From assembly GCA_030744095.1 (NCBI GenBank), contig JASLRF010000399.1:1-12066 (forward strand): a stretch of DNA of 12,066 bases. The letters run 5' to 3'. The notes under the pieces are model-generated. The model made no database searches. It saw only the letters and a list, made by a program, of their open reading frames with translations, and was not told the origin of the DNA. This DNA comes from Pirellulaceae bacterium (GTDB lineage: Bacteria > Planctomycetota > Planctomycetia > Pirellulales > Pirellulaceae). The position numbers and the translations under genes are program-made. Positions 1-7,584 of this stretch are shown here, one piece after another. How positions within the stretch are numbered: the first letter of the stretch is position 1; each line of letters begins with the position of its first letter.

Positions 1-12
1 AATAAGCCGCCC

Positions 13-16
13 GGAG
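13..16 (+). promoter_or_regulatory. Shine-Dalgarno site of the HzsA-like gene
   Basis: GGAG lies nine bases before the ATG at 26 and fifteen before the in-frame ATG at 32, which favours the upstream start. Confidence 0.5.
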
Positions 17-25
17 CGCGAACAA

Positions 26-3000
26 ATGCGCATGATCGAAAAACGCATTTCCTGTGGGTGCTGTTTGGCCGTTGTCGTCTCGCTCATGGCGTTGGGTCAT
101 GCACGCGGCGAGGAAGAAGACGTGCTGCCGGGCACGGGGGCGCGGTCCCAGCTTCTGGGCACCGTGCAGGCTGAGAACTTTGTGAAGCAGCAAGGATCGA
201 GTGGTGTGGCCGACGTGGCCTCAGCCGTTGGCGGCAAGGTCCTTGGCTATGAGTTCGGCAGACATCCAGGGCACATGGCTGAGTTTCGAATCTCGGCAAG
301 TGCGGCCGCCGTGCCGGGGAGGTTGTGGTTTCGAACCGCTCGGCATTATCGCGCGGCGGCGACGTGGGATCTGTTTTGGGATGGCAGAAGACTCGCAGGG
401 CCAGCCAGCTTTCCCACGACCAATAGCTGGTTCGTCTATGACTGGACAAGCATCTCGCTGCCAGAGATTACCAAGGGCCCACACACGCTGAAGATCGTCG
501 CCCGTCACGAGGACGCCAACGTTAACTTCGACATGATCGCGATATCCGCCGAGGGAATGCGACCACCGAACGATCTGGATTCGCTAATGCCGCCCGACCT
601 ACACTCGCTCGGGCGGCGCTTCGCGTCGCTTACCAAAGCGGTGGAACATTTGACCGGCCGATTTCCGAAACAGTTCGATGTTGAGAGTAAGCTTCGTAGC
701 CAGCTTGCGCAGCTCCAAGGGCAAATCGCCTCGACTCCCGAAAACACCGACAGTGCCGAGCTGCGGCGTCTCGCTTTGGCGCTAGAATTACTTTCTCATC
801 GGGCGTTGGTTGAAGATAACCCGCTGCTGGATTTTCCAGCATTGGTCTTTACCAAACGTCATCCGCTCGGAGGCCAGCACTACGCTTATACCGAGGCGCT
901 AAGTTGGAATCGCGACCGGCCGCGTTTTTTCAAGCCCGGGGCGGCGCTGTGCACGCTCTCACCGCCGCGTCCTGGCGGGAAGTTGTCCGTTCTGCTCGAC
1001 AGCCCCGACGGCGTAGTGCGCGACCCGGATGTGCATTTCGACGGCGACAAGATCCTCGTTTCCCACAAAAGGAACCTCGACGAGGACGATTATCACCTCT
1101 ACGAGTTCGATGTGACCAGCGGTAAATCGCGTCAGCTTACCGACGATGCAGGGTTCGCTGATTACGAGGGATGCTACCTACCCGACGGCAACATTATGTT
1201 CAGTTCGACTCGTTGCGTTCAAACGGTCGACTGTTTTCCTGTCCCGACGTCGAACCTTTATCTGGCCGACGGCGATGGTCGTCTCGTCCGCCGCGTCACG
1301 GTCAATCACGTTCACGACAATTTCCCCAGCGTCCTGAACGACGGGCGCGTGGTCTTTACGCGGTGGGAATACAACGATCGCTGGGTCTTGCACGTTCAGG
1401 GCCTGGCCGTCATGAATCCCGACGGAACGGCAACGGCGGCCTATTACGGCAACAACTCGTTCTGGCCGATTTCGATGTTGCACACACGGGCCATTCCTGG
1501 CAGCACGAAGGTTGTCTGTACGCTGTCAGGTCATCACGACGTGGATCAATGCGGTGAGATTGGGATCTTCGACGTGGGGCGCGGCGGCGAGGAAGCGGCC
1601 GGCTGTGTGCATCTTTGGCCGCCCCGGAAAATCGAGCCGATCCGTGATGAATTCTACTGGCGAAACCTGTCGGCTCTGTATCAGTATCCTTACCCGCTTT
1701 CCGAGAACTTCTTCCTTGTTTCGTGCAAGCCGCGCGGCAAGGAACATTTTGGGATCTACCTGATCGACACATTTGGAAATCGGGAGTTGATTTACGAGGA
1801 CGCGTCGATCTCCTGCAACTCGCCGATGCCACTGACGCAAAGGCACCGCCCGCCGGCGATCGCATCGGGTGTCAGGTACGGCGAAAGCGAGGGAACGGTC
1901 TACCTGGCCGACGTGTATCGCGGCCCCGGGCTGAAGGGCGTTAGGCGAGGAGAGGTCAAGGCGCTGCGGATCGTGGAAATGATTAATCGCCCAACGGGGA
2001 CGCGTCACTGGGCAGGCATGGACGGTACGCCTCCAATGGGCTTGAACAGTTCGTGGGACGCCAAGCGAGTTGTGGGCACGGTGCCTGTGGGTGACGACGG
2101 ATCGGCACTGTTCACGGTGCCCGCCGAAAAGGCGATCTACTTTCAACCGTTGGACAGCGACGGCCGAGCATTGCAATGGATGCGCAGCTGGGTGACGATG
2201 CAACCGGGCGAAGTGCGAGCGTGTGTCGGCTGTCATGACAAGAACACGGTGTCTCCCCGCACGTCACTCGAAGCGCTCGTTCACGCGCCGCTCAAACCTG
2301 ACCCCGCCTGGAACGCCACTGACCGTCCTTTCAATTTCCACCAGGACGTACAACCCATGCTGGACCAAGCCTGCGCTCGATGTCACGACCATGAAGATCC
2401 AGGTAGACTCGATCTGCGTGGCGACAAGACTGACGCCTTCAGCATGGGGTACGAGAACCTGCGTCCCTATGTCAAGGTGGCTGGCACTAGACAGGATCCG
2501 CCGGCGATTCCTCCCCGGAGTGTCGGCGCAATCGCCAGCCCGCTGATCAAGTTGCTCGACAAGGGACATTACGATGTGTCTCTGACGCCCGAGCAGATGA
2601 ACCGGCTGGTCACCTGGATCGATCTCGGCGCACTTTACTACGGCAGCTACGCCATCACCGACGACGATGCACCGTTTGGACGGTGCGTGGTCAAACAAGA
2701 CAAACCGCTGTGGGATGCGTTAGGTGACGCCTGCGCGAGATGCCATCATCCCTCTTCACCGCCGAACCTGCCCGAACAGGGCTTTGGCCGCAAGCGGCAT
2801 GGCCGGGGATTCCAATGGCGTACGATGGGCAGTTACGACACAAGCAATGCGGTGCTCATCAACTTGACGCATCCGGAGCAGAGTCGCCTGCTGCGTGCTC
2901 CGCTGTCGTCCGCTGCCGGGGGACTGGCCCGCTGTAGCGAAATGATCTTCACCGATAAGCAGGACCCGCGGTACACCGCGGCGCTTCACGTAATACAAGG

Positions 3001-3178
3001 ATGGGCGGAAGACCTCCGGCGAAACCCTCGCGAAGACATGCCGGGTTCCCAGCCGAGCGCGCAATACCAGCTTTGGTGGAAAAAGCGGCAGGAGTCGTTG
3101 CATATCGAACGGCAAAGTCGCGAGGCGCTGGCGCGGCAACAGCGACAACGCCAAGCGACGCCGTACCGCAACGAATAG
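26..3178 (+). CDS. HzsA-related secreted multihaem protein with N-terminal CBM-like domain
   Basis: Exported protein of 1050 residues related to hydrazine synthase alpha subunits. The start has GGAG at 13-16, nine bases upstream of ATG; a second ATG follows six bases later. Residues 1-28 look like a Sec signal (hydrophobic run about 13-24, possible cleavage after GHA). Residues about 44-175 resemble a carbohydrate-binding jelly roll (VQAENF near 48, FDMIAIS near 168-174). About 190-265 is a helical linker. From about 325 there are propeller-type repeats (GCYLPDGNIMFSSTR near 382-396) and the SGHH motif at 501-504. The C-terminal third holds three CxxCH haem-c motifs: C733-H737 after QPGEVRA, C783-H787 in a Planctomycete-cytochrome-C-like DVQPML context, and C903-H907. 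It is longer than anammox HzsA (about 800 residues) because of the N-terminal addition. No HzsB/C partner is visible, so hydrazine synthesis should not be assumed; an envelope redox role is inference. Family call is strong, function unknown. Confidence 0.82.
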   Translation: MRMIEKRISCGCCLAVVVSLMALGHARGEEEDVLPGTGARSQLLGTVQAENFVKQQGSSGVADVASAVGGKVLGYEFGRHPGHMAEFRISASAAAVPGRLWFRTARHYRAAATWDLFWDGRRLAGPASFPTTNSWFVYDWTSISLPEITKGPHTLKIVARHEDANVNFDMIAISAEGMRPPNDLDSLMPPDLHSLGRRFASLTKAVEHLTGRFPKQFDVESKLRSQLAQLQGQIASTPENTDSAELRRLALALELLSHRALVEDNPLLDFPALVFTKRHPLGGQHYAYTEALSWNRDRPRFFKPGAALCTLSPPRPGGKLSVLLDSPDGVVRDPDVHFDGDKILVSHKRNLDEDDYHLYEFDVTSGKSRQLTDDAGFADYEGCYLPDGNIMFSSTRCVQTVDCFPVPTSNLYLADGDGRLVRRVTVNHVHDNFPSVLNDGRVVFTRWEYNDRWVLHVQGLAVMNPDGTATAAYYGNNSFWPISMLHTRAIPGSTKVVCTLSGHHDVDQCGEIGIFDVGRGGEEAAGCVHLWPPRKIEPIRDEFYWRNLSALYQYPYPLSENFFLVSCKPRGKEHFGIYLIDTFGNRELIYEDASISCNSPMPLTQRHRPPAIASGVRYGESEGTVYLADVYRGPGLKGVRRGEVKALRIVEMINRPTGTRHWAGMDGTPPMGLNSSWDAKRVVGTVPVGDDGSALFTVPAEKAIYFQPLDSDGRALQWMRSWVTMQPGEVRACVGCHDKNTVSPRTSLEALVHAPLKPDPAWNATDRPFNFHQDVQPMLDQACARCHDHEDPGRLDLRGDKTDAFSMGYENLRPYVKVAGTRQDPPAIPPRSVGAIASPLIKLLDKGHYDVSLTPEQMNRLVTWIDLGALYYGSYAITDDDAPFGRCVVKQDKPLWDALGDACARCHHPSSPPNLPEQGFGRKRHGRGFQWRTMGSYDTSNAVLINLTHPEQSRLLRAPLSSAAGGLARCSEMIFTDKQDPRYTAALHVIQGWAEDLRRNPREDMPGSQPSAQYQLWWKKRQESLHIERQSREALARQQRQRQATPYRNE

Positions 3179-3180
3179 AC

Positions 3181-3240
3181 CCGCGAGAGAGCCCCGCTCA
3201 CGCGGCATGGAACGAGAAAGCTCGTATCAGGTTTTTCTTT
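3181..3240 (+). terminator. Probable terminator after the HzsA-like gene
   Basis: Three bases after the TAG stop, CCGCG (3181-3185) pairs with CGCGG (3201-3205), enclosing an inner stem GAGC/GCTC (3189-3192 with 3196-3199) around a CCC loop. A second hairpin, ACGAG/CTCGT (3212-3216 with 3221-3225), follows, then a T-rich run at 3232-3240. The T run starts six bases after the second stem, so this is not a textbook intrinsic terminator, but position and structure fit transcription end. Confidence 0.45.
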
Positions 3241-3270
3241 ACAAATGAGTCAAGTTCTCAGCGACGGGCA

Positions 3271-3344
3271 CCGACCGCAGGTTGGTCGGGAAGCGGGTTG
3301 CTGCAATCGAGCGATAGCTCGCATCGGTCCGAGGCACAGCCTCG
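3271..3344. repeat. Three small tandem hairpins upstream of the ceramidase-like gene
   Basis: Three perfect short stems occur in 74 bases: CCGACC/GGTCGG (3271-3276 with 3284-3289), CGAGC/GCTCG (3308-3312 with 3317-3321) and CGAGGC/GCCTCG (3330-3335 with 3339-3344). They lie between the terminator-like region and the ceramidase-like start. They could be palindromic intergenic repeats or leader structure. The stems are short, so chance in GC-rich DNA is possible. Confidence 0.4.
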
Positions 3345-3389
3345 CTAGCATACTATTGGAACCCGAAAACTCGACTTGAGGCCGAACAG

Positions 3390-4904
3390 ATGATAATGCG
3401 ACACACATTGGTTGCGGCGACTCTGATTTCTGTCCTTTTTGTGAATCTGGCAAATGAAACGCGTGCGGCAAAGGCCGGTTTCGCCGAGCGCGACATCACG
3501 CCGGACATCGGTATGGAACAACCTGGTGGTTACCGCAAGGGTTTTCACCGCAGTTTTCACGACGCGTGTAAGGTCCGCGCGGCGGTGTTTGACGACGGTG
3601 ATAACCGCGTGGCGATCCTCGGTCTCGACGCGTTAACGGTGCCGCGCCATTTGGTGCTGGCTTGTCGCAAGGAGATTGAGCAAAAATGCGGCATACCGGC
3701 CGATTCGATCATGATCGCCGCGTCGCATTCACACTCGTCTGGACCCACGGGAATGGTGCAACCGGGAGAATATGATCATGCGTCCGAGTTTGTACAAAAG
3801 TTGGCGTATGAACAGTCTTCGGCGGCCGATCCTGTCTACCTGGAGCGGCTAAAAAACGCCATCGTCGAAGCGATTTGTGAGGCTGATCAGAAGCGAGCGG
3901 AACTTAACGTCGGCTTCGGTAGCGGCATCGAAGATAAGATTGCGTTCAATCGCCGCTTTCGAATGAAGAACGGATTTGCGCACACGCATCCAGGACAGGG
4001 CAATCCTGACATCGTTGGTCCCGCGGGGCCGACGGATCCTGAAGTCGGCGTTGTGGCGGCGTGGGACGACGAGGGTCAACTTGTCGGCTGCATTGTCAAT
4101 TTTGCCTGCCACGCCACCGTGAACCCGGGTGGAATTTCAGCAAACTACATCTACTATCTGGAACGAGTCGTTCGCGGTGTGATGGGTGAAGATGTGATCG
4201 TCGTCTTCACCGCAGGTGCTTCGGGTGATATTACCCAGGTCGACAACCTTAGCCCCTTTACGCGGCCAGAGCGCAAACAATGGTCGCGCATGGTCGGCGG
4301 CCGCGTGGGCGCGGAGGCTGTCAAAGTAATGTACATGATGGAAACGACGAAAGACTTCCGTGTCGCATCACGTAACAAGGTGCTCAAGATCCAACGTCGA
4401 CTGCCGCGTCAGGATCGCGTCAAAGCCGCCTACGAGATGGTGAAGAACCCCAGCCCAAAGGCGGACGCAACGGAACTCACCTTTGCCAAGGAAACGGTAA
4501 TGCTGGACGCCAAGATCCAGAATGAACCAATCGCCGACGTCGAGATCCAGGCGGTACAAGTCGGCCCGGCCGTCTTCGTCAGCAACCCAGCCGAGTATTT
4601 TTGCCAGTACGGCTTGGACATTAAAAAGGGGAGCGAGTTTCCGTTGACCTTTCCCGTCTCGCTCGCCAATGGGTGTGTCGGATATGTGCCGACCGAAGAA
4701 GCTCTCGGGCCGCGAGGTGGTGGATACGAAACGCGATTGTCCAGTTACAGCAATCTGATCCCAACGGCTGGAACTACCATCGCCAGCGAAGGCATCGCAC
4801 TCACGAAGCAGCTTAAGCCGAGTATGATTCTCACCCGACCACCTCATCCGAAATTCAGCGGGCGGGGCTGGCAGTACGGTAACTTGCCGCCACAGGTCGA
4901 TTGA
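3390..4904 (+). CDS. Secreted neutral/alkaline ceramidase-like amidohydrolase
   Basis: Protein of 504 residues resembling the catalytic domain of neutral ceramidases (PF04734), which hydrolyse the N-acyl amide bond of ceramide. GAGG at 3378-3381 is eight bases from ATG 3390, better placed than the ATG at 3396. An N-terminal Sec signal ends near TRA/AKA (residues about 25-28). Family landmarks in order: AGFAERDITP near 28-37, the HSHSSGP zinc motif (H113, H115), ACHAT (H241), ASGDIT with candidate nucleophile S278, NPAEYF (E402), GYVPT and GGYET (Y446). These match the two His, Glu, Tyr zinc ligands and the serine reported for Pseudomonas ceramidase, at similar spacing. It is shorter than classical enzymes (650 or more residues): the C-terminal Ig-like domain is missing. 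The true substrate may be another lipid amide. Active-site completeness suggests a working enzyme; substrate is inference. Confidence 0.85.
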   Translation: MIMRHTLVAATLISVLFVNLANETRAAKAGFAERDITPDIGMEQPGGYRKGFHRSFHDACKVRAAVFDDGDNRVAILGLDALTVPRHLVLACRKEIEQKCGIPADSIMIAASHSHSSGPTGMVQPGEYDHASEFVQKLAYEQSSAADPVYLERLKNAIVEAICEADQKRAELNVGFGSGIEDKIAFNRRFRMKNGFAHTHPGQGNPDIVGPAGPTDPEVGVVAAWDDEGQLVGCIVNFACHATVNPGGISANYIYYLERVVRGVMGEDVIVVFTAGASGDITQVDNLSPFTRPERKQWSRMVGGRVGAEAVKVMYMMETTKDFRVASRNKVLKIQRRLPRQDRVKAAYEMVKNPSPKADATELTFAKETVMLDAKIQNEPIADVEIQAVQVGPAVFVSNPAEYFCQYGLDIKKGSEFPLTFPVSLANGCVGYVPTEEALGPRGGGYETRLSSYSNLIPTAGTTIASEGIALTKQLKPSMILTRPPHPKFSGRGWQYGNLPPQVD

Positions 4905-4909
4905 CCTGT
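4892..4909 (+). terminator. Hairpin spanning the ceramidase-like stop codon
   Basis: ACAGGTC (4892-4898) pairs perfectly with GACCTGT (4903-4909) across a four-base loop, so the TGA stop at 4902-4904 lies in the loop and 3' arm. A second small hairpin GCGGA/TCCGC follows at 4922-4935. No T run follows either, so an intrinsic terminator is doubtful. The region is the convergent gap with the DUF3500-like gene. Confidence 0.3.
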
Positions 4910-5003
4910 TGGCAACAGCGAGCGGATTGGTCCGCCGTTGAAGTTGGCGATTCGGCAGCGCCATGTTCAGCCACCGACTGACGGTTCTCGATTTACGAAC
5001 TGC

Positions 5004-5987
5004 TTAGCCCGTCATGGCAATGTTGATGTATGCGTGGACGTGGGGAGCACCCCGGAAGTGCCACACGAACGACGGGCCTTCGACCCGCCAAATGTCCCAA
5101 ACCTTGTCGTCATTCAAGTCATTGTCCTGGAAGAACGCCATGTGCAGTGTGTCCAGACCGCCGGTCGCCTTAAGGACGCGAAAGACCTCTTTGACATCCT
5201 GTTCTCGATACGGGGCCAGCAGCGTCTTGAGGACCGACTCAACCAACTCTATCTGGTCCGGCGACAGACTGCCGACATTAACGCCTGGGAACGAACCGTT
5301 TGGTCCTTGCGTTTTGACATGATTTTCGGTCGGCGACTTGGCGAGCAATGCCTGCTTGGCCTGATCGGCGTCCAGGGCGTGGAAGACTTCATTGACTCGC
5401 TTTGTCTGATGATGAAAGAGATTCCGTTTCGGGTCGCTCTGCCCATGCCCGTAAACAATCGGCCCGCCGAAGGCGATGCTGTCTTTGTTGTTTCCGTCCG
5501 ACCGGAGTGTCAGGTGACGACCCGTCAATTCCAATTGAAACGCCTTGTCGCTGGGCTTGCCAAAGATTGCGATGTGGTACGAGCCAAACCCCTTGGGGGC
5601 GTCCGCTCGCATCTGTTTCTGCAACAGCTCATAGCCGTCGCCACTGGTGGCGTCATGCACAAACTTGTCGATCAGCTTGCGCTGGTCTTCGGTATAGAAA
5701 TCACTGCCAATGGCAGGTTCGGTGATGGCCCAATTCGCGTGGATCTTCTTACGCAACATGTGATTGATGGGCATGCAGATCACTTCGCGTTGTGCGTCGG
5801 TCAGCGATTCATAGAGTTGGCTGACAGTGGATTCCGAACTGGCTGCTTCGGCACCATCGGCCGTTTGCGCCGCGTTTAGCAGTGGCAGCGCGGCGCTGGC
5901 GGCGAGTGCCGTTGCACCTGCTTGTTTGACAAATTCTCGTCGGTCAACAGAGGTTTCCTGGCAGTCAGGGCAAGGTCGTTCGCGCAT
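5004..5987 (-). CDS. DUF3500-family protein with Tat signal
   Basis: Protein of 327 residues. GGAG lies nine bases before the ATG, supporting this start. The N-terminus has a twin-arginine motif D-R16-R17-E-F-V-K followed by an Ala-rich hydrophobic segment (about 22-40), so Tat export as a folded protein is likely. A CPDC pair (C6, C9) precedes the RR motif. The body fits DUF3500: LTDAQRE near 62-68, IFGKPSD at 141-147, LTGRHLTL at 154-161 and a C-terminal RVEGPSFVW...HVHAYINI block (301-322) that mirrors the family's RIqGP...HiH ending. No enzymatic activity is established that I can name. The conserved His (H158, H316, H318) and the Tat signal suggest a cofactor or metal, which is inference. 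It is convergent with the ceramidase-like gene and divergent from the S41-like gene, so transcribed alone. Confidence 0.72.
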   Translation of the reverse strand: MRERPCPDCQETSVDRREFVKQAGATALAASAALPLLNAAQTADGAEAASSESTVSQLYESLTDAQREVICMPINHMLRKKIHANWAITEPAIGSDFYTEDQRKLIDKFVHDATSGDGYELLQKQMRADAPKGFGSYHIAIFGKPSDKAFQLELTGRHLTLRSDGNNKDSIAFGGPIVYGHGQSDPKRNLFHHQTKRVNEVFHALDADQAKQALLAKSPTENHVKTQGPNGSFPGVNVGSLSPDQIELVESVLKTLLAPYREQDVKEVFRVLKATGGLDTLHMAFFQDNDLNDDKVWDIWRVEGPSFVWHFRGAPHVHAYINIAMTG

Positions 5988-6113
5988 GATTTAGATCTCC
6001 GCAGAATAGAGTTGATGAGAGATGCGATGGGAAACAGCAGAAGCACTCTAGTGATTTCATTGCATTTGTGCAACAAAATCGGTACCGTCAAGGAAACAAA
6101 GGAGCGATTTGAC
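5988..6113. promoter_or_regulatory. Divergent promoter region with a TTGCA/TGCAA dyad
   Basis: This 126-bp gap separates two divergent starts, so both promoters must lie in it. The only distinctive structure is the perfect dyad TTGCA-TTTG-TGCAA at 6060-6073, about 40 bases before the S41-like start; it could be an operator or a leader hairpin. I cannot place -10 or -35 boxes with confidence. Strong ribosome sites flank both sides (GGAG on the minus strand; AAAGGAG at 6098-6104 on the plus strand). Confidence 0.4.
6098..6104 (+). promoter_or_regulatory. Shine-Dalgarno site deciding the S41-like start
   Basis: AAAGGAG is nine bases upstream of ATG 6114. It rules against the upstream in-frame ATG at 5922, which would add 64 residues and overlap the 5' end of the divergent gene. 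Confidence 0.75.
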
Positions 6114-7565
6114 ATGCTACAGAAATCAGCTCGAAGACGACGTTTATTCACCTCCCTCGGCACTTTGTTCTGGTTGGCCGTTGTCAGTGGCGGGCTCCTG
6201 CAAGAGATCGGTGCGGCAGACAAGACGGACGAAATCGTGAGCCAATGGCTTGAGATTGCTGATGCCGTGTTGGCCCGGCATATTGATCCACCGACACGGC
6301 AGGAGATGCTGAAAACTGCAATTCAAGCGGTCTATCGTTTGGCCAAGCAGGACACGCCTCCAGGACTTGCGACGGACGTTTCGCAACTGGCCAGCGACGA
6401 CGAACTCCATGCATTTCTTCGAAAAACCCTGGTTGCGCTGATGGCGGAAAATCAAATCACGTCTAACAAAGTGCACGATGTGGGTATTCACGGACTTCTG
6501 GCAAAAGTCGCCGGTGCCCAAGGCCTGATTCCGCTCGGCGAGTTTCACGTGCAGCAAAAACTACGCGACAACCGATACGTGGGCATCGGAATCCAGTTGG
6601 GGATGACGGGCGAGTATCCCACGATGATCCAGGTGTTTCCCCGAGGTCCGGCCTGGCAGGCGGGTGGTCGCGGTGGCGAGCAAATGGTCACGATAGACGG
6701 GATCGATGCGAAAGGTATGCCGCTGGCACGTGTGGTTCAGTTATTGCGAGGCCAAGAAGGCAAGCCGACCACGGTGGTCGTGCGTCGACCGGGCTCCGAA
6801 CAAACACAACCTCTGAACATGGTGCGCGGCGTTGTGCCTTTCGACACCGTTTTGGGAACCGACCGTGATGAGGATGAGAATTGGCGATACAAAATCGAGG
6901 ACGACCCTCGAATTGCGTATCTGAAAATCGAATCATTCCGCGGCAGTACGCCGTCCGAGCTGCGACGAATTGCCGGACAATTGCACGCGGACGACTGCCG
7001 TGCCTTGGTGTTGGATCTCCGTGGCACACAACCCGGCGAGATGCGTTATGTGGTCATGATCGCCGACTCGCTGCTAGGGAAAGGTGTCATCGGACACGTC
7101 CTGGGTGTGCACGGCAGGCAACAATTTGATTCGACTGGCGATCAGCTTTTTCCAGAGTGGCCGATGGCAGTTTTGGTTGACCGCCAGACGGCTGGGCAGG
7201 CCGAATGGATCGCCGCCGCGTTGAAGGATAGTCGACGCGCGACACTGTTGGGGATGCCAACCGCAGGGCAAGGTGCCATCATGGAGCCCGTTGAATTGCC
7301 GAACGGAATCGGTGGCGTCCGTTTGAACACAGGAATCCTGCTTCGTCGTGGTGGAAGACCTATCGCCGTAACAGGCCAATTTGTCATTGAGCAGCCAGGG
7401 AAGAATCTGCGGCTTGCTCGTGACGCTGAAGGAAAGTTCTTGCTGGCACCAGACGTTCAGCGGAAGGGGATCTTACCGGATCGTGAAGTTGCCGCTGGTC
7501 AGATTGAAGAAGCCGTGAAGCTGTTACAAGGGAAGCTCAGGGCAACCACAACAGCGATGCGATGA
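6114..7565 (+). CDS. PDZ and S41-fold exported protein with degenerate active site
   Basis: Protein of 483 residues. The reading frame is open from 5922, but AAAGGAG at 6098-6104 lies nine bases before ATG 6114 and the resulting N-terminus is a clean Sec signal (RRRR at 7-10, hydrophobic 11-29, cleavage near GAA 33-35), so 6114 is chosen. Residues about 154-240 form a PDZ domain (VGIGIQLG, GPAWQAGG, LLRGQEGKPTTVVVRRPG). Residues about 263-425 match the C-terminal-processing protease fold (PRIAYLKIESF, ALVLDLRG, AVLVDRQTAGQAEW, RRATLLGMPTAGQG). In active S41 enzymes the SASASE motif supplies Ser and the FGKG motif supplies Lys 25 residues later. Here the aligned positions, exactly 25 apart, are G361 and Q386, and the motif contains no Ser. 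It is therefore probably a peptide-binding pseudoprotease of the envelope. An alternative is a different catalytic chemistry. Confidence 0.82.
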   Translation: MLQKSARRRRLFTSLGTLFWLAVVSGGLLQEIGAADKTDEIVSQWLEIADAVLARHIDPPTRQEMLKTAIQAVYRLAKQDTPPGLATDVSQLASDDELHAFLRKTLVALMAENQITSNKVHDVGIHGLLAKVAGAQGLIPLGEFHVQQKLRDNRYVGIGIQLGMTGEYPTMIQVFPRGPAWQAGGRGGEQMVTIDGIDAKGMPLARVVQLLRGQEGKPTTVVVRRPGSEQTQPLNMVRGVVPFDTVLGTDRDEDENWRYKIEDDPRIAYLKIESFRGSTPSELRRIAGQLHADDCRALVLDLRGTQPGEMRYVVMIADSLLGKGVIGHVLGVHGRQQFDSTGDQLFPEWPMAVLVDRQTAGQAEWIAAALKDSRRATLLGMPTAGQGAIMEPVELPNGIGGVRLNTGILLRRGGRPIAVTGQFVIEQPGKNLRLARDAEGKFLLAPDVQRKGILPDREVAAGQIEEAVKLLQGKLRATTTAMR

Positions 7566-7584
7566 GCTGTTTGGGGGTCAGTGG

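Noticed and set aside
1526..2236. A 236-codon open frame on the minus strand
   Set aside because: It is entirely inside the HzsA-like gene on the other strand and shows no domain or ribosome site.
4938..5879. A 313-codon open frame on the plus strand
   Set aside because: It lies antisense to the DUF3500-like gene, has no recognisable domain, and the minus frame has a Tat signal and family motifs. It is a shadow frame from GC-rich codon use.
5922..6113. Upstream start for the S41-like gene
   Set aside because: It would overlap the first codons of the divergent gene and place 64 residues before an obvious signal peptide; the ribosome site at 6098-6104 marks 6114.
7179..7277. Active C-terminal-processing protease
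   Set aside because: No Ser is present in the motif around G361 and the Lys position is Q386.
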